Notes under the pieces: generated by a model
Told to the model about the DNA's origin: nothing
Database searches by the model: none
What the model saw: only the letters and a program-made list of their open reading frames with translations
Shown here: positions 1 through 8,460 of the stretch, piece after piece
Layout: the number at the start of each line of letters is the position of its first letter
How positions within the stretch are numbered: the stretch's first letter is position 1
Position numbers and translations under genes: made by a program
Assembly: GCF_016917755.1 (NCBI RefSeq)
Contig: NZ_CP070326.1
Coordinates: 2,542,001-2,606,000 of the forward strand
DNA: 64,000 bases
Reading direction: 5' to 3'
Origin: Streptomyces noursei
GTDB taxonomy: Bacteria > Actinomycetota > Actinomycetes > Streptomycetales > Streptomycetaceae

Positions 1-961
1 AGTCGGCCGCGGCGAAGCCCAGCGGCCAGTACACCTGCGGCACGATGTAGTCGATCCAGCCCTCCCGCACCCAGCGCCGGGTGTCGGCGTAGAGGTCGTC
101 GTAGGTCTGCACCCCGGCCTCGGTCCGGGAGCCGCGCGGGTCGGTCGCGGCGTTGCGCCAGACTGCGAACGGGCTGACGCCGAGGCGCACCTGCCGGTCA
201 ATCGCCACCATCCGCTGCCCCATCTCCCGGATCAGCCGGTCGATGTTGTCCCGCCGCCAGTCGGCGCGGGAGGCGAAGTCCGCGCCGTACGCCTCGTAGG
301 CCGCGTCGTCGCGGAACGCCTGGCCGGCGACCGGGTACGGGTAGAAGTAGTCGTCGAAGTGCACCCCGTCGACGGGATAGCGGCGCACCGCGTCCAGCAT
401 CGCGTCCTGGACGAAGCGGCGGACCTCGGGCAGCCCGGGGTTGTAGTAGAGCTTGCCGCCGTAGGGGACGATCCAGCCCGGGTGCCGGCGGGCGGGGTGG
501 TCGGGGCTCAGCCGGCCGAGGTCGGTGTGGTTGGCCACCCGGTACGGGTTGAACCAGGCGTGCAGCTCCAGGTTGCGCCGGTGGGCCTCGCGGACCGCGA
601 ACCCCAGCGGGTCCCAGCCCGGGTCGCGGCCCTGGACCCCGGTCAGGTACTGCGCCCAGGGCTCGTACCGCGACGGCCACAGCGCGTCCGCCGTCGGCCG
701 TACCTGGAAGAACACCGCGTTCAGCCGCCGCTCGACCGCCGTGTCCAGCAGCATGGTCAGCTGCCGCTGCTGGGTGGTGCGGTCCAGGCCGGGGCGGGTC
801 GGCCAGTCCAGGTTGGCGACCGTCGCCAGCCACATCCCGCGCAGTTCCCGCGCGACCGGGGCGCCCTCGGCGGCCCGGGCGGCCTCGGCGCCCGGGCCCA
901 GCAGCCAGGAGGCCGCGCCCAGTGTCGCGGCGCCGAACCCGCGGCGTGTGATCCCTCGCAT
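1..961 (-). CDS. Glycosyl-hydrolase-like family 10 (GHL10/DUF187) secreted protein, 3' end outside window
   Basis: The gene is read from an ATG at 961 and runs off the left edge, so about 320 codons are visible and the C-terminus is missing. It starts with a twin-arginine type leader (RR at residues 6-7, then an Ala/Leu-rich stretch and an AEAARAAEGA-like cleavage area). The mature part opens with ELRGMWLATVANLDWP and continues with motifs such as AWFNPYRVA, YYNPGLPEVR, YPVDGVHFDDYFYP and IDYIVPQVYWPLGF, typical of the (beta/alpha)8 GHL10 family that acts on polysaccharide or peptidoglycan-like glycans outside the cell. The substrate is not shown by the sequence. It is transcribed away from the following dehydrogenase gene, leaving a 159-bp divergent promoter region. 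Confidence 0.85.
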   Translation of the reverse strand, partial: MRGITRRGFGAATLGAASWLLGPGAEAARAAEGAPVARELRGMWLATVANLDWPTRPGLDRTTQQRQLTMLLDTAVERRLNAVFFQVRPTADALWPSRYEPWAQYLTGVQGRDPGWDPLGFAVREAHRRNLELHAWFNPYRVANHTDLGRLSPDHPARRHPGWIVPYGGKLYYNPGLPEVRRFVQDAMLDAVRRYPVDGVHFDDYFYPYPVAGQAFRDDAAYEAYGADFASRADWRRDNIDRLIREMGQRMVAIDRQVRLGVSPFAVWRNAATDPRGSRTEAGVQTYDDLYADTRRWVREGWIDYIVPQVYWPLGFAAAD

Positions 962-1120
962 GAAAAGCCCCCATCTTGTCCGTTTCGTCCGATGTGGCAG
1001 GCTCAGAATGCCCGCCCCGGCGCCGTCCTCCCAGCACCTCGCGGAGTAACGTCGGGGGCGAGGCGGGCGCCGGACCCTTACGGCGTACCGCCGGTCCTGA
1101 AGATCAGCGAAAGGCACGAG

Positions 1121-1990
1121 GTGACGGACTCATTCGCCGACATTGCACGCGTCGGAGTGGTCGGCTGCGGCCAGATGGGCGCTGGCATCGCCGAGGTGTG
1201 CGCCCGCGCCGGGCTGGACGTCAAGGTCGCGGAGACCACCGGCGAGGCATTGGAGCTGGGGCGTACCCGCCTGACCAACTCCCTCGGCAAAGCCGCCGAA
1301 CGCGGCAAGATCACCGTGGCCGAGCGCGATGCGACGCTCGGCCGACTCAGCTTCACCACCGACCTCGGTGAGTTCGCCGACCGCGACCTCGTCATCGAGG
1401 CCGTGGTGGAGAACGAGCAGGTCAAGACGGAGATCTTCCAGGTGCTCGACCAGGTGGTGGTCCGCTCGGACGCGATCCTGGCCTCCAACACCTCGTCCAT
1501 CCCGCTGGTGAAGCTGGCGGTGGCGACCTCGCGGCCCGACCAGGTCATCGGCATCCACTTCTTCAACCCTGCACCGGTCCAGAAGCTCGTCGAACTGATC
1601 CCCGCCCTGACCACCGGCGAGGAGACCCTCAAGCGCGCCGAGTCGCTCGTCCAGGACGTGCTCGGCAAGCACGCCATCCGCGCCCAGGACCGCTCCGGCT
1701 TCGTGGTGAACGCCCTGCTCATCCCGTACCTGCTCTCCGCGATCCGGATGTTCGAGTCCGGCATGGCCAGCCGCGAGGACATCGACCACGGCATGGAGAT
1801 GGGCTGCGCCCACCCGATGGGCCCGCTCAGGCTCTCCGACCTGATCGGCCTGGACACCGTGGCCTCGGTCGCCGCCTCCATGTACGAGGAGTACAAGGAG
1901 CCGCTGTACGCCGCTCCCCCGCTGTTGCAGAGGATGGTGGACGCGGGACGGCTCGGGCGCAAGAGCGGGTCGGGGTTCTACTCGTACTAG
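1121..1990 (+). CDS. 3-hydroxybutyryl/3-hydroxyacyl-CoA dehydrogenase (FadB2/Hbd type)
   Basis: 289-aa NAD(P)-dependent 3-hydroxyacyl-CoA dehydrogenase, which interconverts 3-hydroxyacyl-CoA and 3-oxoacyl-CoA. The GTG start at 1121 follows AAAGG and puts the dinucleotide-binding motif GCGQMG at residues 15-20, right for a stand-alone Hbd; the frame is open further upstream but non-homologous. Catalytic features visible are the ASNTSSIP serine segment near residue 122, the active-site His146 in IHFFNP and Asn197 in FVVNALL. The length matches the monofunctional family. The last about 36 codons and 65 bp downstream are present again as a degenerate direct copy at 14653-14828, so the gene forms the left border of the accessory island. 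It stands alone, with no beta-oxidation neighbours. Confidence 0.93.
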   Translation: MTDSFADIARVGVVGCGQMGAGIAEVCARAGLDVKVAETTGEALELGRTRLTNSLGKAAERGKITVAERDATLGRLSFTTDLGEFADRDLVIEAVVENEQVKTEIFQVLDQVVVRSDAILASNTSSIPLVKLAVATSRPDQVIGIHFFNPAPVQKLVELIPALTTGEETLKRAESLVQDVLGKHAIRAQDRSGFVVNALLIPYLLSAIRMFESGMASREDIDHGMEMGCAHPMGPLRLSDLIGLDTVASVAASMYEEYKEPLYAAPPLLQRMVDAGRLGRKSGSGFYSY

Positions 1991-2055
1991 GAGTGCGCCG
2001 ACGCCATCAAGTGGCGCTGCTTCAGGGGGAGTTCACCTGGAGCGGCGCCAGCGGT
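1881..2055 (+). repeat. Direct repeat, left copy: 3' end of the hydroxyacyl-CoA dehydrogenase gene
   Basis: About 175 bp covering the last codons of the dehydrogenase and 65 bp beyond its stop recur in the same orientation at 14653-14828, with roughly ten differences and one single-base indel. The TAG stop of this copy reads CAG in the other copy. The pair brackets about 12.6 kb of accessory DNA. Confidence 0.9.
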
Positions 2056-2468
2056 GCCGAGGCGACCGTCCATGGACGACGACATCCCGCTGACCGCTCC
2101 GGCGGGCACCGCCCGCCGCCGCCTGGCAGATCGGAACTGACCGCGAAGAGGCCCCGGGCTGTGCGGACGGCGACTTCACGGGCACTGATCTGCAGCCCGG
2201 CGTGGTCACGGTTGAGCGGCCGGGATCGGCTTACGCGCTCGGTCACCAGGCCGTGCACCCGGCATTCATGCGCCCAGGCACGGCGACACGTTCATTCGAG
2301 GGCCACGGCTTGGGGCGTGTCCGATGGGTCCCGTGACCGGTCTGGCGGTGGATCCGTGAGTGAGAACGAGGAGGGAGAACAAGCTCAGCGCGTGAGCAGG
2401 CACCCAGCCGCGACACCGAGCCAGAGCATGGCTCCGAAGAACAGGCCGACGATCCGGCGTAGGCGGTA
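1991..2468. other. Non-coding/degenerate stretch after the dehydrogenase
   Basis: No intact gene is convincing here. On the minus strand 2385-2468 encodes a short hydrophobic tail (FFGAMLWLGVAAGCLL) followed by a stop, which could be the last transmembrane helix of a lost membrane protein cut off by the repeat that begins at 2469. The rest looks like rearranged sequence. Confidence 0.4.
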
Positions 2469-2904
2469 CGAACGCGTCGCCGCTCGCCGGGCGGAACTCG
2501 ACGAGGAGGAGAAGCTCCTGGTCGAACGACTTGAGAAGGTCCGCGCCGAGCGCGAGGATCTCGCTGCGGCGATGCGCGTGTGGGAGTGCATGCGCGCTCA
2601 GCTGGAGGCGGAGCAGGCCGCCACGCAAGCGGTGCCCGCGCAGGTCGGCGGCCGTGGCGTGCTGCTGGTCCGGCACCGCGAGGCGGGCATCGCCGAGGAC
2701 GCGCTGCCGCCGGACTACCAGCAGACCATGAAGATCGTCCGGGAGGCGGGCGGCCCGGTACGCGTCAAGGACGTCGGTACCGCGCTCGGCCTCGAAGTAG
2801 AGGTCAAGGGCCGGCTGGAGCCACTGCGCGGGAAGTTGACCAAGCTGTCGGGCCGGGGCTGGCTGCGCAAGCTGCCCGACGGGCGCTTCCAGCGCATGCC
2901 GTAG
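2469..2904 (+). pseudogene. 5'-truncated copy of the coiled-coil/winged-helix protein
   Basis: The reading frame matches the 152-aa protein encoded at 6552-7010 from residue 10 to the stop (coiled coil RRAELDEEEKLLVERLEK, C-terminal GWLRKLPDGRF), but the native start and first residues are replaced by unrelated sequence. In-frame starts upstream exist (an ATG about 40 bp earlier) so a chimeric protein could be made; I see no good ribosome-binding site for it and treat it as a relic of an IS-associated duplication. Confidence 0.7.
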
Positions 2905-2956
2905 CCACGGCCGCAGGCCGTAACCGGCGCGCCCCCGACGGCCGTTGACTTCGACG
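2469..2956 (+). repeat. 488-bp inverted repeat, left copy (truncated coiled-coil gene)
   Basis: This segment is nearly identical to the reverse complement of 6500-6987. It carries all but about the first nine codons of the 152-aa coiled-coil/winged-helix gene found intact at 6552-7010, plus the spacer and the first few codons of the transposase frame that follows that gene in the other copy. Similarity stops abruptly at 2956. Only a handful of mismatches are visible, including a Cys codon replacing an Arg codon. Confidence 0.9.
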
Positions 2957-3319
2957 CGACGACCGAGCCACGGGCCTTCAATACGTGTGGGAGAGCGGAG
3001 CGCAACATGTTGAGACTCCTGCTTGCCGAGATCGTGCTGCATGACTCTATGCAGAGCGGCAGAGTAACGCCACGGAACCAGTTGATCGCAGACGGGATGG
3101 CTCGGTGGACACCCTGGTGTCCAAGTGCTCCGTCCTTCCGCCGACCGGATCCTGTACGGAGACCGGCTGCACATTGCCGATCTACCGGTGCCGCCGCGCA
3201 ACGCCCGTGCCCCGTTCAGGAACCACGATGCAGCCCTGACGTGGCTGGACGGGGTCCGTGGATCGAACCACGGGCAGGAGAGGCGGACTCTGGCGCGGGG
3301 CGTCAGGCCTGGGGGCTGC
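2957..3319. other. Gap with a possible AfsR-type regulator fragment
   Basis: No complete gene. A plus-strand frame at about 3125-3280 contains PPRNARAPFRNHDAALTWLD, which resembles the segment just before the TPR region of AfsR/NB-ARC regulators (a proline-rich stretch, then a phenylalanine-aspartate stretch ending in ALAWLD). It has no recognisable context on either side. The similarity is by eye only and short. Confidence 0.35.
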
Positions 3320-4777
3320 CTACGACAAGACGTCGTCGCCGTCGGCCTGTTCCAGTAGCCGGACCTCGTCGGCGGGCAGGCGCTCCGCGGGCGTGAGCCG
3401 GGTGGATCGGGCGGGCAGGAACCAGGCAAGGGCGGCGGCGAGGACACAGAAGCCGGCGGAGAACCACAGCGCCATGGTGTAACCGCCCACCGCTGGCTGA
3501 CCATTGCCGCTGACATGAGCGGCCAGGATGGTGGCGGTGAGCGCGCTGCCCAGGGAAAAGCCGGTGAAGCGGACCACTTGGTAGAAGCCCATGGCGCTAC
3601 CTGTCTCCCGAGCGGGGATCGACTGCACGATCAAACCGGGAATCGCGGCGAAGGTGGTGCCCAGTCCCACTCCCAGGACACCCGTCATCACGAAGGCTTG
3701 CCACAGGGCGCCATGGAAGACCGCGAAGAATCCGCAGCCCAGCGCGGCTACGAGGCAGCCCAGTGTCAGCACCGCCCGGATCCCTATGCGTGTCACCAAG
3801 GCCGGCAGTGTGCGGGAGCTGATCAGCATGAAGAAGGACAGGGGGATGAGGACGAGGCCGGCCACGACGGCCGATGCGGAGAACCCGAATCCGCCCGAGC
3901 GTGGGGATTGCACAAACTCCGTCACCCCCGAAAGCACCATGTACATCGCGACGCCGAGCACCATGGCGCAGGCATCGGCGGAAAGCACGGATGGATGGCG
4001 CAGCAGACGCAGCTGAACCAGCGGGTTCCCGGCGCGCAGTTGCTGCACGGCCCACACCGTGAAGAGCACTACGCCGACGGCCAACAGGCCGGTGATCGCC
4101 GGCGAGCCCCAGCCCCACTGTGTCCCCTCTGCCACTGCCACCAGTGCGGTGACCATCGCCAGCGCGAGCAGCACGGCGCCGGCCCAGTCGAGCCGGTTGG
4201 GGGCGCTACGCCCCGCGCTCGACGGTACGACTGCGGCGACACAGATCAACGCGAGGCCGGACACGATCGTGCCGAACCAGTACGCACCCGCCAATCCCCA
4301 CTCCTCGGCGAGCAACCCGCTGATCGGGTAACCGGCGCCGAGGCCGGCCCCCGCCGATACCGACAACAGCGCAATCATCGGCGCGACCTTGGCCTGCGGC
4401 AGTTCTTCCCGGGCGGTGGCCATCGCCAGCGGCGCCAGCCCGAGCCCGACGCCCTGCAGTCCGCGGCCGACGAGCAGCATCCCGAAGCCGCCTGCCAGCG
4501 CAGCCACGACACCGCCCGCCGTGACCACGGCCAAGCCGCCGAGCAACGTCACTCGCCGTCGCGGGCCGTCGCCGAGCCGACCCAGGACCGGGGAACTCGC
4601 CGCGCCGACCAGCAGCGCCACGGTCAGCGACCACTGCGCCGTACTCAGCGACTCATGAAAATCGCGAGCAACAGTGGGGATCAGCGGAGCACCGAACGAG
4701 CTGATGATGCTGGCGACCAGCGTGGCCAGCACCAGCACCGGCCCGATCAGCGCGCTGCGACGCCTCTCGGTCATCAC
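3320..4777 (-). CDS. MFS drug/metabolite efflux transporter (DHA2-like, about 14 TM)
   Basis: 485-aa proton-driven exporter of the major facilitator superfamily in the cytoplasmic membrane. The N-terminal half shows the usual TM1 (VLVLATLVASIISSFGAPLIP), the motif A loop between TM2 and TM3 (GRLGDGPRRR) and motif C-like glycine-rich TM5 (SAGAGLGAGYPISG). The hydrophobic segments are compatible with 14 helices as in EmrB/QacA-type pumps. Start is either GTG 4777 or ATG 4774; both follow GAGGGG. It overlaps the stop of the upstream 87-aa gene (TGATG/GTGA), so the two are translationally coupled. The operon is divergent from a MarR gene with two palindromes between them, so substrate-induced derepression of efflux is likely. 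The substrate is unknown. Confidence 0.93.
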   Translation of the reverse strand: MMTERRRSALIGPVLVLATLVASIISSFGAPLIPTVARDFHESLSTAQWSLTVALLVGAASSPVLGRLGDGPRRRVTLLGGLAVVTAGGVVAALAGGFGMLLVGRGLQGVGLGLAPLAMATAREELPQAKVAPMIALLSVSAGAGLGAGYPISGLLAEEWGLAGAYWFGTIVSGLALICVAAVVPSSAGRSAPNRLDWAGAVLLALAMVTALVAVAEGTQWGWGSPAITGLLAVGVVLFTVWAVQQLRAGNPLVQLRLLRHPSVLSADACAMVLGVAMYMVLSGVTEFVQSPRSGGFGFSASAVVAGLVLIPLSFFMLISSRTLPALVTRIGIRAVLTLGCLVAALGCGFFAVFHGALWQAFVMTGVLGVGLGTTFAAIPGLIVQSIPARETGSAMGFYQVVRFTGFSLGSALTATILAAHVSGNGQPAVGGYTMALWFSAGFCVLAAALAWFLPARSTRLTPAERLPADEVRLLEQADGDDVLS

Positions 4778-5037
4778 CGTGTCCCCTCGGTCCGCCGCGT
4801 GCCCATCAGTCGCTCAACAACCTCGCCCGCGCCGATCAACGTCGCAAGCTCGGTGTCTGCAAGGCCGAGTAACGCGCCTTGGGGAACCTGTGTGATGTGC
4901 TCGACGCACTCCGGGTAGTCGCTGACGACGCCATCGGTGACCTGAACGTCGGACGGCTGGAAGTAGCGCGCGATGTCGACCGCAGCGTCGTCCGGCTGAC
5001 CGGTGATCCGCCGGGTCAGCACATTACCTACGACCAT
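4774..5037 (-). CDS. Small protein of unknown function, coupled to the MFS exporter
   Basis: 87-aa product, acidic to neutral, no membrane segment and no Cys cluster. I chose ATG 5037 because GGGAGG stands seven bases upstream; an in-frame ATG at 5103 would run through the operator region. The sequence ends LGLADTELATLIGAGEVVERL, an amphipathic helical tail somewhat reminiscent of a carrier-protein C-terminus, but no Asp-Ser-Leu phosphopantetheine site is visible, so I do not assign a family. It is the first gene of the MarR-controlled operon and shares its stop with the start of the exporter gene. Confidence 0.7.
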   Translation of the reverse strand: MVVGNVLTRRITGQPDDAAVDIARYFQPSDVQVTDGVVSDYPECVEHITQVPQGALLGLADTELATLIGAGEVVERLMGTRRTEGTR

Positions 5038-5055
5038 GAGACCTCCCAAGAGAAG

Positions 5056-5104
5056 TGCGTGCGACTTGCACGCAACAGTACGCCCATTCCGTGCGCTTCG
5101 CACG
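5056..5104. promoter_or_regulatory. Two palindromic operators between the MFS operon and marR
   Basis: Site 1 (5056-5074) has perfect 7-bp arms TGCGTGC and GCACGCA around GACTT. Site 2 (5090-5104) has perfect 6-bp arms CGTGCG and CGCACG around CTT. The two share the GTGCG/CGCAC half-site and lie in the 79-bp divergent intergenic region, site 2 ending 12 bp before the marR ATG. This is the normal place and form for MarR dimers to repress both genes. Confidence 0.75.
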
Positions 5105-5116
5105 TATCATTGGTGG

Positions 5117-5560
5117 ATGGCGAATACGGGTTTGGCACGGGACCTGGAGCAAGCGCTGGGACAGCTGTTGCTGCGGCGCAACCGCAGCGTGCTCTACGAC
5201 GCGGTCCTCGACTCGGCACCGACGGGTGTCGATCGTCAGACCTACCCGGTGCTCAGTGGGCTGGCTCGACTCGGACCGCAATCGGCGGCGCGGCTTGCCG
5301 ACGAGGTCGGCATCGACCGATCCGGCGCAAGCCGCTACGCCGACCGGCTCGAAAGCGCGGGTCTGCTTGAGCGCAGCCCCGACCCCTGCGACGGCCGGGC
5401 CACCCTGCTCGCATTGACGCCCAAGGGTCACGCCACGGTCACTGGGCTCCGCAACGCGCTGACCCGGCACCTTGCGGACCGGATCGCGGACTGGCCCGAT
5501 GGGCAGGCACGGGCACTGATCGACGGTATTCGCCTACTCATCGACATGCCCCAGGATTGA
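5117..5560 (+). CDS. MarR-family transcriptional regulator
   Basis: 147-aa winged-helix repressor. Start ATG 5117 is chosen because upstream codons of the same frame overlap the palindromes; the upstream bases TGGTGG give only a weak ribosome-binding site. The wHTH lies at about residues 45-100: LADEVGIDRSGASRYADRLE is the recognition helix region and RATLLALTPKGHATV the wing. Short helices at both ends form the dimer interface. It is divergent from the small protein/MFS operon and most likely represses it and itself through the two adjacent palindromes, releasing on binding a small aromatic or drug ligand. Confidence 0.92.
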   Translation: MANTGLARDLEQALGQLLLRRNRSVLYDAVLDSAPTGVDRQTYPVLSGLARLGPQSAARLADEVGIDRSGASRYADRLESAGLLERSPDPCDGRATLLALTPKGHATVTGLRNALTRHLADRIADWPDGQARALIDGIRLLIDMPQD

Positions 5561-5660
5561 AGCCGTGCCAACGTGAAGTCGCGGGTCAGCGAGGTGGCGT
5601 GATCGTTGAGGGGCATGCCCATGCGGTTCGCGAGCGACGGTCTCTGCCCTTGATTGCCTG

Positions 5661-6527
5661 TCAGCGGTTCGCCTCAAGGTTCGTCAGCACGAGCAGAGCT
5701 CGCACGAGTTCGGTGGCGCGGGCCGGATCGGTACGGAGCTTGGCGAGGGTGCGCCACATCTCGAGGTGGGCGAAGCCGTGTTCGACGGGAGCGCGTGAGG
5801 CGGCCAGGACGCGGTTGGCCTCCTTTTGGCCGGGGGTGAGCTTGCGGGCGCGGGTGGCTTTGTAACCGGTGACGACGACCGGCTGGTCATCGTCGTCGTC
5901 CAGCCCAAGGAAGCCGAGGTCGGCCAGGGCGCCGAGACCGGCGGCGCGCAGATGCTCGAGGATGTGGTCGCGGCGGGCCGCGGTGATGTCATGGGTGCGG
6001 CCGGGGCGGGCCGCGGAGATCCAGATGAGGCGGCCCTTCTCGTCGGTGAGGGCGAGGAAGTGCAGGCCGTGACGTCGGTGTTTACCCGAGTAGTTGGGCC
6101 GGTTGTCCTTGCCGGTGCGGCGGACGGTGGGGATGAGGGCGCCGTCGATCAGGACGACTTCGCCGCCCCGTTTGACGATCTTCTTGCACGCGCGGTCCAG
6201 CCGCGGTGCACGGGCGGCGAGCAGGGCAGTCAGCTCATCTCGCCAGCGTCGTATGGTCGTTTCGCCGATCTGGTTGCCGCCGGCCATGTCGGCGATGCGC
6301 TGGTCGTGGCGGAGCACGGCGAGGACGATGACGACGATCTGCCCAGGCTCCAGGCGGCGCCAACGCGAGCCGATCGTCTTGAGGTGGCGCCGCAGCAGGC
6401 CCGCGCAGTATTCGTTGGTTTTCCGGGACACCGGCAGACGGCACTGGTAGACAGGGAAGCCGGTGTCCCCGGTGGGCTCGTTGATCTTCTTCATGTACAC
6501 GTCGAAGTCAACGGCCGCCGGGGGCAC
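5661..6527 (-). mobile_element. IS5-family transposase (DDE_Tnp_4 type), apparently intact
   Basis: 288 aa from GTG 6527, or 277 aa from the ATG at 6494, which fits known relatives better. After an N-terminal HTH region (IVVIVLAVLRHDQRIADMAGGNQ, TTIRRWRDEL) the DDE catalytic core is visible: VLIDGALIPTVRR (first D), AARPGRTHDITAAR (second D) and PVEHGFAHLEMWR (E). The frame is complete to a TGA at 5661, so the protein could be active. Terminal inverted repeats were not identified. The first codons lie inside the 488-bp inverted repeat shared with 2469-2956. The 152-aa gene just upstream is in the same orientation. Confidence 0.9.
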
Positions 6528-6987
6528 GCCGGTTACGGCCTGCGGCCGTGGCTACGGCATGCGCTGGAAGCGCCCGTCGGGCAGCTTGCGCAGCCAGCCC
6601 CGGCCCGACAGCTTGGTCAGCTTCCCGCGCAGTGGCTCCAGTCGGCCCTTGACCTCTACTTCGAGGCCGAGCGCGGTGCCGACGTCCTTGACGCGTACCG
6701 GGCCGCCCGCCTCCCGGACGATCTTCATGGTCTGCTGGTAGTCCGGCGGCAGCGCGTCCTCGGCGATGCCCGCCTCGCGGTGCCGGACCAGCAGCACGCC
6801 ACGGCCGCCGACCTGCGCGGGCACCGCTTGCGTGGCGGCCTGCTCCGCCTCCAGCTGAGCGCGCATGCGCTCCCACACGCGCATCGCCGCAGCGAGATCC
6901 TCGCGCTCGGCGCGGACCTTCTCAAGTCGTTCGACCAGGAGCTTCTCCTCCTCGTCGAGTTCCGCCCGGCGAGCGGCGACGCGTTCG
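6500..6987 (-). repeat. 488-bp inverted repeat, right copy
   Basis: Reverse-complement partner of 2469-2956. This copy contains the complete coiled-coil gene apart from its first codons and the 5' edge of the transposase frame. The two copies face each other across about 3.5 kb holding the MFS operon, marR and the transposase, so homologous recombination would invert that segment. Confidence 0.9.
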
Positions 6988-7010
6988 GCGACTTCGCTGA
7001 TCTCCGTCAT
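6552..7010 (-). CDS. Coiled-coil protein with a C-terminal winged-helix-like domain, unknown function
   Basis: 152 aa from ATG 7010. Residues 8-65 form a strongly charged coiled coil (EEEKLLVERLEKVRAEREDL). Residues 95-152 look like a small winged-helix or replication-relaxation-like fold (YQQTMKIVREAGGPVRVKDV, then KLSGRGWLRKLPDGRF), suggesting DNA binding, but I do not recognise a named family. Its stop is 25-58 bp from the transposase start in the same orientation, and a truncated copy with the same downstream edge occurs at 2469-2904. It may therefore travel with the IS, or the IS may have landed just behind it. Confidence 0.7.
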   Translation of the reverse strand: MTEISEVAERVAARRAELDEEEKLLVERLEKVRAEREDLAAAMRVWERMRAQLEAEQAATQAVPAQVGGRGVLLVRHREAGIAEDALPPDYQQTMKIVREAGGPVRVKDVGTALGLEVEVKGRLEPLRGKLTKLSGRGWLRKLPDGRFQRMP

Positions 7011-7554
7011 CCCGCGAGCCTACGAACCCGCTCAGCCCCCTGGCCTGGAAACGGACAGACCGCCCGTGACTCTCGCCCGACGATCAAGACGACGGACTAC
7101 CGCCCACCACCAGCCCAAGGCTCCCTCGACGGCCTCACACCAGCCCGCCCGACCAGCGCGAATCAAGTTGGCGCGGCTTCAATGTTGACGTAGGCGCCAA
7201 CCTCTTGGAGTTACCAGCCAGGAGGCTTGGCGGTACCCATGTCTTTGACACTCGCGGTGCCTTCGAGGGTGCACCAACGTCTGCCCTGGTGCGGCGGCGA
7301 GGGTGCGTGGGTCACCCCAGTCATGACAAGTCCTTCTGCGGACGATGCCGGCGGCATGTGGAAACCGCTCAACCAGGTCGCTCTCTCTTGGTCTGGGACA
7401 TCTCCGCGCAGGCGGAGAAGTTCCGAGGGCGGCGAGTTGCATGAACGCCTGCAACCGACGCATCGGGAAACTCCAAGATCACCGGCGGAATCAAGGTAAG
7501 AGCCTGTTGGTCGGGGCAGTGGGAAGGAGCCGTCCAGACACGACGCAGTAACCG
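7011..7554. other. 544-bp gap without a supported gene
   Basis: Open frames here have no recognisable domain and no good ribosome-binding site. The sequence looks like debris between the IS-associated genes and the hydrolase gene. No terminator hairpin with a T-run was seen. Confidence 0.5.
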
Positions 7555-8361
7555 TCAAGACCGTTCTGCGAGGAAGGCCACCACAGCGTCCACGAACTCC
7601 GCCTGCGCTTCGACGTTCGCCATGTGCACCGTGGGCAGGACGGTGAACCGCGCGCCGGGGACGGTCGCGGCGAGCTCCTTCCCGTGGTCGGCGGACGTGA
7701 CGGTGTCGTGCTCGCCCGCGATGACCAGTGTCGGGTTGTGGATGAGCGTGGCCGTGCGGCGCAGGTCGTAGTCGCGCACCGCAGCCCAGCTCCCGGCCAC
7801 GCCCTCGCGCTGCGTGGCGAGCAGGGTGCGGCGGAAGCCCTCGACAACCTCGTCGTCGCCTTGCAGCATGCGGGCCGGGAACCAGTTGTGCAGGAACCTC
7901 TCCGCGGTGACCTGCATGTCGGAGGCTTCCAGCAGTTCGGCGATCGGTCGATCCCACTGATTCGCCGGGCCGAGGTACGCGGCGGTGTTGGAGAGCACCA
8001 GGCGGTCAACGCGCTCCGGAACGTGGATCCCCAACCACTGCGCGACGATTCCGCCCAGAGACAGGCCCAGCACGTGCACCCGCTGCAGGCCCAGGGCATC
8101 CAGCAGTTCCACCACGTCGCGCCCCAGTCGGTCCAGGGAATACGGGCCGCTCGGGACATCGGAAGCGCCGTGGCCGCGCGCGTCGTAACGCAGCAGCCGG
8201 AAGTGCTCGGTCAGGGCCGACACCTGGCCATCCCACATGTGGAGGTCGGTGCCGATGGAGTTCGAGAGCAGCAGCACCGGCTTGTTCTCGTCACCGTCGA
8301 AGCGGTAGACGATGCGGACGCCATCGCCGGTGGTGATGGCAGTACGGGTCTGAGAAGTCAT
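7555..8361 (-). CDS. Alpha/beta hydrolase (3-oxoadipate enol-lactonase-like)
   Basis: 268-aa cytoplasmic alpha/beta hydrolase. The start ATG 8361 has GGAGCTGAC directly upstream. The nucleophile elbow GLSLGG places Ser101 as the catalytic serine, with Asp219 (AGEHDTVT) and His246 (TVHMAN) completing the triad; YDARGHGASD is the conserved loop. Order and length fit PcaD-type enol-lactonases, but no other beta-ketoadipate genes are nearby, so the substrate may be a different ester or lactone. A LysR gene is divergent 99 bp away, the usual arrangement for control of a single catabolic or detoxifying hydrolase. Confidence 0.9.
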   Translation of the reverse strand: MTSQTRTAITTGDGVRIVYRFDGDENKPVLLLSNSIGTDLHMWDGQVSALTEHFRLLRYDARGHGASDVPSGPYSLDRLGRDVVELLDALGLQRVHVLGLSLGGIVAQWLGIHVPERVDRLVLSNTAAYLGPANQWDRPIAELLEASDMQVTAERFLHNWFPARMLQGDDEVVEGFRRTLLATQREGVAGSWAAVRDYDLRRTATLIHNPTLVIAGEHDTVTSADHGKELAATVPGARFTVLPTVHMANVEAQAEFVDAVVAFLAERS

Positions 8362-8460
8362 GTCAGCTCCAGTGATCTAGCGGGTATGCGCTCAGCCTAT
8401 GAACGCCACCTGCAGAGTTCTATTACAAAGATCGAACGAGCCCTGTAGGTTGGCTGGACA

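Noticed and set aside
7179..7499. Short open frames on both strands between the coiled-coil and hydrolase genes
   Set aside because: No ribosome-binding site, no domain and no credible composition.
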